A stretch of 9,720 nucleotides of DNA from positions 9,265 to 18,984 of the forward strand of contig DHGK01000220.1 of assembly GCA_002402755.1 (NCBI GenBank), read 5' to 3'. Position 1 is the stretch's first letter. Every line of letters starts with the position of its first letter. A model generated the notes under the pieces. It was not told the origin of the DNA and made no database searches. It worked only from the letters and a program-made list of their open reading frames with translations. This DNA is from Planctomycetes bacterium UBA4800 (lineage in GTDB: Bacteria; Planctomycetota; UBA8108; UBA8890; UBA8898). Below, piece after piece: positions 5,092 to 9,720 of this stretch. The translations under genes and the position numbers were made by a program.

Positions 5092-6360
5092 ATGACGGAC
5101 ACGACATCACGGTTTTCCTCCCTTCCTGACGAACGGGGCCATTTCGGCCCGTACGGCGGCAGGTACGTGCCGGAAATGCTGCGGCCGCCGCTGGAGGACC
5201 TCACGGCCGCCTACGCGGCCGCGAAGAGCGACCCCGGCTTCGCGCGCGAGCTTGCGCGCCTTCTGGCGACGTTCTCGGGCCGGCCCACGCCGCTGTACCA
5301 CGCCGAACGCCTCTCGGGCATGCTCGGCGGCGCGCGGATCTACCTCAAGCAGGAAGGCCTCGGCCAGACGGGCGCCCACAAGATCAACCACTGCCTCGGG
5401 CAGGCGCTCCTGGCCGCGCGGATGGGAAAACGCCGGCTCATCGCCGAGACGGGCGCGGGACAGCACGGCCTGGCCGTCGCCACCGTCGCCGCGCGCTTCG
5501 GCATGGCGTGCACCGTCTACATGGGCGAGGTCGACGTCCGGCGCCAGGCGACCAACGTCTTCTGGATGCGGCAGCTCGGCGCGACGGTCGTGCCGGTCGC
5601 CGAGGGCACGCGGACCCTCAAGGACGCCGTGAACGCGGCCATGAAGGACTGGATGTGGAACGCCGCGGACTCGTACTTCCTGTGCGGCTCCGCGCTCGGC
5701 CCCCACCCCTACCCGATGATCGTGCGCGATTTCCAGTCCGTCGTCGGCCGCGAGGTCCGCGCGCAGATCATGGAGGCCGAGGGGCGGCTTCCCGATCTCC
5801 TGGTCGCGTGCGTGGGCGGCGGCAGCAACTCGCTCGGGCTCTTCCATCCGTTCCTCGATGACCCCGGCGTCGCCATGGTCGGGGTCGAGGCCGGCGGCCA
5901 CGGAACGGACACCGAGGCGCATGCCGCCAGGTTCGCGGGCGGGGAGCTCGGCGTCATCGAGGGCTACAAGTCGTACTTCCTCCAGACTCCCGAAGGGCAG
6001 GTCCGGCACACGCACAGCGTGTCGGCGGGGCTGGACTACGCCGGAATCGGCCCCGAGCTCGCCTATCTCCACGACGCCGGCCGCGTCACGTTCACGGCCG
6101 CGACCGACGCCGAGGCGATCGATGCGTTCACGAGGCTCATGCGGGCCGAGGGAATCATTCCGGCGCTCGAGTCGGCCCACGCGGTCGCCCACGCGCTCAA
6201 GGCCGCGCCGGGCATGCGGCGCGACCAGCTCGTCGTCGTCAACGTGTCGGGCCGCGGCGACAAGGACATCTTCATCGTCGCGGAGTACCTGAACGACCAA
6301 GACTGGAAGACGTTCCTCAGGGACATGGCCGAGGGGAAATTCCGCGATGAGATCGTTTGA
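5092..6360 (+). CDS. trpB: Tryptophan synthase beta subunit
   Basis: 422-aa PLP enzyme that condenses indole with serine to make tryptophan in the cytoplasm. The ATG at 5092 gives the typical N-terminus (FGPYGGRYVPE at 18-28). Visible residues: Lys97 in TGAHKIN (93-99) as the Schiff-base lysine; the catalytic Glu of ETGAGQHG (119-126); the phosphate-binding CVGGGSNSLG (240-249); LDYAGIGPE (314-322) with the Asp that contacts serine; and NVSGRGDKDIF (384-394). These are complete, so the enzyme should be active. Unusually, the segment before the lysine reads KQEGLGQTGAHKINH (86-100) where canonical TrpB has KREDLNHTGAHKINN or similar. It overlaps trpA by 14 bp, the usual arrangement for partners that form the alpha2-beta2 complex. 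The length is in the normal range for TrpB1. Confidence 0.97.
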   Translation: MTDTTSRFSSLPDERGHFGPYGGRYVPEMLRPPLEDLTAAYAAAKSDPGFARELARLLATFSGRPTPLYHAERLSGMLGGARIYLKQEGLGQTGAHKINHCLGQALLAARMGKRRLIAETGAGQHGLAVATVAARFGMACTVYMGEVDVRRQATNVFWMRQLGATVVPVAEGTRTLKDAVNAAMKDWMWNAADSYFLCGSALGPHPYPMIVRDFQSVVGREVRAQIMEAEGRLPDLLVACVGGGSNSLGLFHPFLDDPGVAMVGVEAGGHGTDTEAHAARFAGGELGVIEGYKSYFLQTPEGQVRHTHSVSAGLDYAGIGPELAYLHDAGRVTFTAATDAEAIDAFTRLMRAEGIIPALESAHAVAHALKAAPGMRRDQLVVVNVSGRGDKDIFIVAEYLNDQDWKTFLRDMAEGKFRDEIV

Positions 6361-7135
6361 GGAACGCATGGCGGCCGTCGCGCGCGCCGGCCGGGCGGGC
6401 ATCATGGCGCACCTCGTGGCGGGCTTCCGGTCCATGGACGAGAGCCGGGCGCTGGCGTGCGGCCTGGCCGAGAACGGCGCCGACGTCCTCGAGATCCAGA
6501 TCCCGTTCTCCGACCCGACGGCGGACGGCCCCGTGATCACGGCCGCCTGCACCGTGGCCATTGCCGCCGGCGCGACGCCGCGGGCGTCCCTCGCGCTCGC
6601 GGGCGAGGTCATCCGCGCCGCGGGCGCGCCCGTCTTCCTCATGAGCTACTACAACATTCTGTTCAGGTGGCCGGGCGGGCCTTCGGCCTTCTTCGCCGAG
6701 GCGGCCGCGCTCGGCGTCGCCGGCCTGATCGTCCCCGACCTGCCGCCCGATGAGGACGCGGAGCACTACTTCGACGGCTGCCGCGCGGCGGGCCTGCACC
6801 CCGTCCTGGTCGTGTCGCCGAACATCCCCGACGCGCGCCTGGCCGAGCTTGCGCCGTACGCATCGGGCCTGGTCTACACGACGGCGCGCGTCGGGACGAC
6901 CGGCGCCGAGTCGCAGGTGCGCGATGCGGCGTTCATCGAGTACATGGGCCGCCTGCGGAAGGCCTTCGGCGCCGTCCCGATCGCCGTGGGGTTCGGCATC
7001 CGGTCGCGCGCGCAGGTCGAGGCGCTCGCCGGCCTGGCCGACCTCGCCGTCGTGGGAACGCATCTCCTGTCGACGCTGGCCGAGAAGGGACGGGACGCCG
7101 CGTGCGCGGAGCTGGCGCGCGCGGCCGGACGCTGA
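6347..7135 (+). CDS. trpA: Tryptophan synthase alpha subunit
   Basis: 262-aa TIM-barrel enzyme that cleaves indole-3-glycerol phosphate to indole, which is channelled to TrpB. The catalytic Glu49 (ADVLEIQIPF) and Asp60 (SDPTADGP, 55-62) fall at the same numbers as in the E. coli enzyme. Further family marks are SYYNILF (99-105), GLIVPDLPPDED (125-136), VGTTGAES (184-191), VGFGIRSRAQVEAL (213-226) and VVGTHLLS (232-239). The strand-2 motif reads EIQIPFSDP where most TrpA have ELGxPFSDP, and the N-terminal strand reads AHLVAGFRSMDES rather than the usual Y-x-x-x-G-x-P-x-x-x-x-S. The ATG at 6347 lies inside the end of trpB, with GAGGGG about 10 nt upstream. Neither trpC, trpD nor trpF is in the window. 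Confidence 0.95.
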   Translation: MRSFEERMAAVARAGRAGIMAHLVAGFRSMDESRALACGLAENGADVLEIQIPFSDPTADGPVITAACTVAIAAGATPRASLALAGEVIRAAGAPVFLMSYYNILFRWPGGPSAFFAEAAALGVAGLIVPDLPPDEDAEHYFDGCRAAGLHPVLVVSPNIPDARLAELAPYASGLVYTTARVGTTGAESQVRDAAFIEYMGRLRKAFGAVPIAVGFGIRSRAQVEALAGLADLAVVGTHLLSTLAEKGRDAACAELARAAGR

Positions 7136-7171
7136 GGGCCGCCGCGCGACCGCTCGGCGCGGGAGCTCACG

Positions 7172-9610
7172 ATGCGGACGAGCACACGTCACACGGCGAT
7201 CGCGCTGGGCGCGCTCGCGCTCGCGGCCTGCGGCGTGCTCACGCGCCGCGGCGAGGAGCCGCCCTCGGCGTGGGATCTCACCGGCGCCGCGCGGGCGTAC
7301 TTTCAGGCGCGCTATCCGGCGAGCGCGTCCGAGTGGCGCGTCCTCGGGCCCTTTCCAAGCCCCTTCGATTCGCTTGCGCGCGATCTTCTCATCGATGAGG
7401 GCGGCGAAGCGAGCGCCGACCCTTCGTCCCGGCCCGTGACGATCCCGCCCGGCACCGTCGCCGAGTGGCGCCGCGTGCGCCCGCAGCCTTCCGACGCGTG
7501 GAACCCGCAGCCCTTTCTCACTCGCTACGCGGGCTACGTGCCGCTGCGGGCGGGGCCCGGCGCCATGGGCCCCGAGACCGCGCTCGCCCTGGCGGACATC
7601 GAGACCGAGGGCGGGCTCCATCGCCTCGTCCTCCACGCCTGGGGCTCGGCGCGCATGTTCCTCGACGGCAGGATCGGCATCGACCGCGCCGACTTCCACG
7701 AGTTCTTCGGCCAGCGCGAGGTGTTCGCGAACCTGCCGGCCGGCGCGGCGCGGGTGCTCGTCAAGATCGAGAACCTCGGCTACAACGCGCAGGAGGACGC
7801 CGAGAAGGTCTTCGGCTCGTGGGGCTTCACGCTCCATGCCGCGCGCGCGGGCGCGATCGCCGCCGGCCTGCGCTGCGATGTGCCCTGGGTCGTCGATGCG
7901 CTGCCCGGCGACACCGCGGTGATGGGCCTGTGCGCCGTGCGCGCGGCGGAGGACGCACCGCCCGCCCCGGCGCGCATCGTGCTCTCCTTCGGCGCGGGCC
8001 GCTCGTCGACGGTCGTGGCCGCGGCGGCGCCGGCCCCGGGCGCGATCGCGTTCGTTCCCTTCATCGTGCCGTGCGGCGGCGGCCGCACGCCCGCGCGCGT
8101 CGCCGTCAGGGCGAACGATCGCGAGCTCTTCACCGTCCCCGTGCCGCGCGGCGCGCGCGCCGACGCCCTGCTTCTCCGCGCCGTCGTCGCGCCGTCCGAC
8201 CTGAGCCTTCAGCCGTACCTCCTGTACCTGCCGCCCGAGAAGGCGCGCGCGCCGCTCATCCTGTACCTCCACGGCGGCGCGACGACCGAGGAGGAGCTCG
8301 CGGCCTGGCCGTCGGGCATCCTCGACGCGGCGGCGGAGAACGGCTGTGCCGTCTGCGCTCCGCGCGCCCGCGAAGGCGCCATGCGGTCCGCGCAGGCCGA
8401 GGGCGACATCCTGCGCGCGCTCAGGGAGGCCGCGTACGCGGCCGGCATCGATCCCGCGGCGCCCGTCGTCGCCGCGGGCGGCGGGCGCGGCGCGGCGCTC
8501 GCGCTCCAGCTCGCGTGCCGCTATCCGCATCTGGTCGGCGCCGTCATCGCCGTCCTCAGGAACCCCTTCGAGGGCGAGGCCGCGCCGGCCGATGACGTCC
8601 AAGCCCTCGGCCCGATGGCCGCCAACCTCCGCGACAAGCCCGTGCTGCTCGTGGCAGCCGATGAGGACCGCGCCGCCGAGCCGGTCGAACGCGCCCTCAA
8701 GGCCGCGGGCGCCGCCGCCGTCAGGACGCGTCCGGGTTCCGTGCAGCCGTTCGCGCCGGGCGAGGCGCGCACCCTCGCGGCGGCATACCTCCGCGTGTCC
8801 TCGGAGAGCCCGCGCGCCATCGCGTTCACGACCGAGCGCCCGCAGTGGCGCGAAGCGTGGTGGGCGTCGATCGCGGGATTCGCGCGGCTCGACGGCCCCG
8901 CCTCGTTCCAGGCGCGCGTTGCGAACGGCGCGCGGATCGAGATCCGGTCGGAGAACGTTGCAGGCCTCAGGCTCCTGCCCGCGCGATTGCGCATGCCGCC
9001 GGGCGAGGTCGCCATCATCTGGAACGGCGAGGAAGCCTGGAAGGGCGCGTTCATCGAGCCCATCCTCATCGGCCGCGAGACGCACGGCGCGGCCGCGCCG
9101 TGCCTGGATGAGCTTCTGCGGGGAACGCACGTTTACCTTGCGCCCGACGATCCCGTCCTGCGCGAAGCGGCCGCCAGACTGCTTGCGCGAGGGGCCGCGC
9201 GGGCGCGCATGGGGCGCAACGCCGGCACCTGGTCGTGCGAAGTCCTCAGCGCCACGGCGGCCGCGGCCCGGGAGCCGGTCAACCTGATTCTCTTCGGCGG
9301 GCCGGCCGAGAACGCCGCAACGGCGGCCCTCGCGCCGCGCCTCGCGCCGGCGCTGAGCGCGACCACGTTCGACGCGGGCGGGACATCGTTCGCGCTCGAC
9401 GAGCACGTGGTCCTGCTGGTCGCTGCCGACCCCGAAACGCCCGATCGCATGGTCGCGATCATTGCCGGGGCTCCGCTCGAAATCTTCGCGCGGCTGTGCG
9501 CGGATTCCCCGGCCAACCCGTTCGCGTTCCCGGAGCGCGCGGGCGGAACGATGGTCTGGCGCGTGGCGGAGGACGGCAAGAGCGCGTACGAAGTGTACAG
9601 GAGGCTGTAG
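7172..9610 (+). CDS. Large lipoprotein with a degenerate alpha/beta-hydrolase (esterase/peptidase-like) core
   Basis: 812-aa envelope protein. Signal peptide RHTAIALGALALAACG carries a lipobox LAAC (Cys20). Residues about 35-225 look like a beta-sandwich domain (EWRVLGPFPSPF at 54-65, MFLDGRIGIDR at 162-172, LPAGAARVLVKIENLGYN at 188-205, WGFTLHA at 217-223). Residues about 345-545 are an alpha/beta-hydrolase: LQPYLLYLPPEKARAPLILY then LHGG (366-369, oxyanion type), VVAAGGGRGAALAL (432-445), and VLLVAADEDR (491-500). The expected G-x-S-x-G elbow reads G-G-G-R-G (436-440), and no His occurs between 454 and 637, so catalysis by a Ser-His-Asp triad looks lost. Residues 585-625 (ARIEIRSENV..., IIWNGEEAWKG) and a C-terminal module containing VNLILFGGPAENAA (703-716) resemble tails of secreted prolyl-oligopeptidase or PHB-depolymerase-like proteins. 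GGGAG-like bases (GGGAG) precede the ATG; it lies 36 bp after trpA, so cotranscription is likely. Confidence 0.85.
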   Translation: MRTSTRHTAIALGALALAACGVLTRRGEEPPSAWDLTGAARAYFQARYPASASEWRVLGPFPSPFDSLARDLLIDEGGEASADPSSRPVTIPPGTVAEWRRVRPQPSDAWNPQPFLTRYAGYVPLRAGPGAMGPETALALADIETEGGLHRLVLHAWGSARMFLDGRIGIDRADFHEFFGQREVFANLPAGAARVLVKIENLGYNAQEDAEKVFGSWGFTLHAARAGAIAAGLRCDVPWVVDALPGDTAVMGLCAVRAAEDAPPAPARIVLSFGAGRSSTVVAAAAPAPGAIAFVPFIVPCGGGRTPARVAVRANDRELFTVPVPRGARADALLLRAVVAPSDLSLQPYLLYLPPEKARAPLILYLHGGATTEEELAAWPSGILDAAAENGCAVCAPRAREGAMRSAQAEGDILRALREAAYAAGIDPAAPVVAAGGGRGAALALQLACRYPHLVGAVIAVLRNPFEGEAAPADDVQALGPMAANLRDKPVLLVAADEDRAAEPVERALKAAGAAAVRTRPGSVQPFAPGEARTLAAAYLRVSSESPRAIAFTTERPQWREAWWASIAGFARLDGPASFQARVANGARIEIRSENVAGLRLLPARLRMPPGEVAIIWNGEEAWKGAFIEPILIGRETHGAAAPCLDELLRGTHVYLAPDDPVLREAAARLLARGAARARMGRNAGTWSCEVLSATAAAAREPVNLILFGGPAENAATAALAPRLAPALSATTFDAGGTSFALDEHVVLLVAADPETPDRMVAIIAGAPLEIFARLCADSPANPFAFPERAGGTMVWRVAEDGKSAYEVYRRL

Positions 9611-9639
9611 GCTGGAGATTGGCCGAAGGCCCCTTCTCG

Positions 9640-9656
9640 GGGCGGCAAAGCCGCCC
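9640..9656 (+). terminator. Hairpin after the trpBA-lipoprotein unit
   Basis: GGGCGGC, AAA loop, GCCGCCC forms a perfect 7-bp GC stem 30 bp after the stop at 9610. It is preceded by smaller complementary blocks (GGCC-GAA-GGCC at 9621-9631 and CCCC-TTCTC-GGGG at 9630-9642), so the region is strongly structured. No T-run follows (CTCTCAGATTCC), so intrinsic termination is doubtful; an RNA-stabilising or repeat-derived structure is equally possible. Confidence 0.45.
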
Positions 9657-9673
9657 TCTCAGATTCCTTCGTC

Positions 9674-9694
9674 GTAACCGTTCACGGTTTTCTC
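9674..9694 (-). repeat. Hairpin repeat, copy 2 (inverted relative to 1959-1979)
   Basis: The minus strand reads GAGAAAACCG, then T, then GAACGGTTAC, matching copy 1 at 20 of 21 positions. The sole difference falls in the hairpin loop, leaving the AACCG/CGGTT stem intact. The flanks differ from copy 1: the outer TTTTCTC arm is absent here, so only the 21-bp core is shared. It lies intergenic, 64 bp after the end of the large lipoprotein gene. What follows (9695-9720) is too short to judge. Confidence 0.7.
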
Positions 9695-9720
9695 GCCGTG
9701 TTCGGGTACACAACCACGTG

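Noticed and set aside
5006..5095. A 29-codon open frame whose TGA overlaps the trpB start as ATGA, considered as a leader peptide
   Set aside because: It contains no Trp codons, has a poorly spaced ribosome binding site, and no attenuator hairpin follows. The best -10 candidate would start transcription inside it. The overlap is probably chance.
5107..6642. A 511-codon minus-strand open frame opposite trpB
   Set aside because: Low-complexity composition (Arg, Ala, Gly, His) and no family resemblance; a shadow of the trpB codon pattern.
6317..9406. A 1029-codon open frame on the minus strand opposite trpA and the large lipoprotein gene
   Set aside because: It is Arg/Gly/Ala-rich with no domain or motif and lies fully antisense to two well-supported genes. 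Long antisense open frames are expected at this GC content.
1..9720. CRISPR array, tRNA, rRNA, transposase or insertion-sequence ends
   Set aside because: No regularly spaced direct repeats, no cloverleaf or CCA-type ends, and no transposase or integrase motif was seen. The only dispersed repeat found is the 21-bp hairpin pair.

Overview
This is a high-GC bacterial chromosomal segment. Two ordinary RNA-modification genes (rsmD, an rluD-family gene) and a trpBA pair sit among three lipoprotein genes, a membrane protein gene and one small accessory module. The lipoprotein signal peptides suggest a diderm. The C-terminal domain of the 491-1567 protein (LPPG-x-Y followed by a terminal beta-strand) and the mosaic build of the 7172-9610 protein resemble proteins I associate with Planctomycetota-like or related environmental lineages. 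That placement is a low-confidence inference.

Layout. Bases 1-1567 (minus strand): a lipoprotein gene followed 8 bp later by rsmD, which runs off the left edge. A good sigma-70-like promoter lies about 95 bp upstream of the lipoprotein start. Bases 1568-2037 hold no intact gene but contain that promoter, a decayed-looking gene fragment (1813-1958), a hairpin repeat (1959-1987) and a plus-strand promoter. Bases 2038-2641 (plus): a two-gene module of a 63-aa small protein overlapping a minimal nucleotidyltransferase by 56 bp, probably a leaderless transcript. The base composition is visibly less GC-rich than the flanks, suggesting acquisition. Bases 2732-4840 (minus): an overlapping three-gene operon running from a small lipoprotein, through a single-pass membrane protein with a Pro-rich repeat tail, to an RluD-type pseudouridine synthase, with a promoter at 4934-4961. 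Bases 5092-9610 (plus): trpB, trpA (14 bp overlap) and a large 812-aa lipoprotein. Bases 9611-9720: hairpins and a second, inverted copy of the 21-bp repeat.

How the genes relate. TrpB and TrpA form tryptophan synthase (indole-3-glycerol phosphate plus serine to tryptophan). No other trp genes are in the window, and both subunits carry unusual active-site-neighbourhood signatures. RsmD and the RluD-type enzyme modify 16S and 23S rRNA respectively. The nucleotidyltransferase module looks like a mobile accessory unit of toxin-antitoxin or defence type, but no activity can be proved from sequence.

Most noteworthy: (1) the 812-aa lipoprotein has an alpha/beta-hydrolase core in which the nucleophile elbow reads G-G-G-R-G and no histidine is present in the expected region, so it looks like a pseudo-enzyme; (2) a 21-bp hairpin-forming repeat occurs twice, 7.7 kb apart and in opposite orientation, one copy next to a truncated gene and the mobile-looking module; (3) the module's promoter places the transcription start on its ATG; (4) the TrpA/TrpB pair departs from the canonical motifs. 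No rRNA, tRNA, CRISPR array, insertion sequence or transposase was seen.
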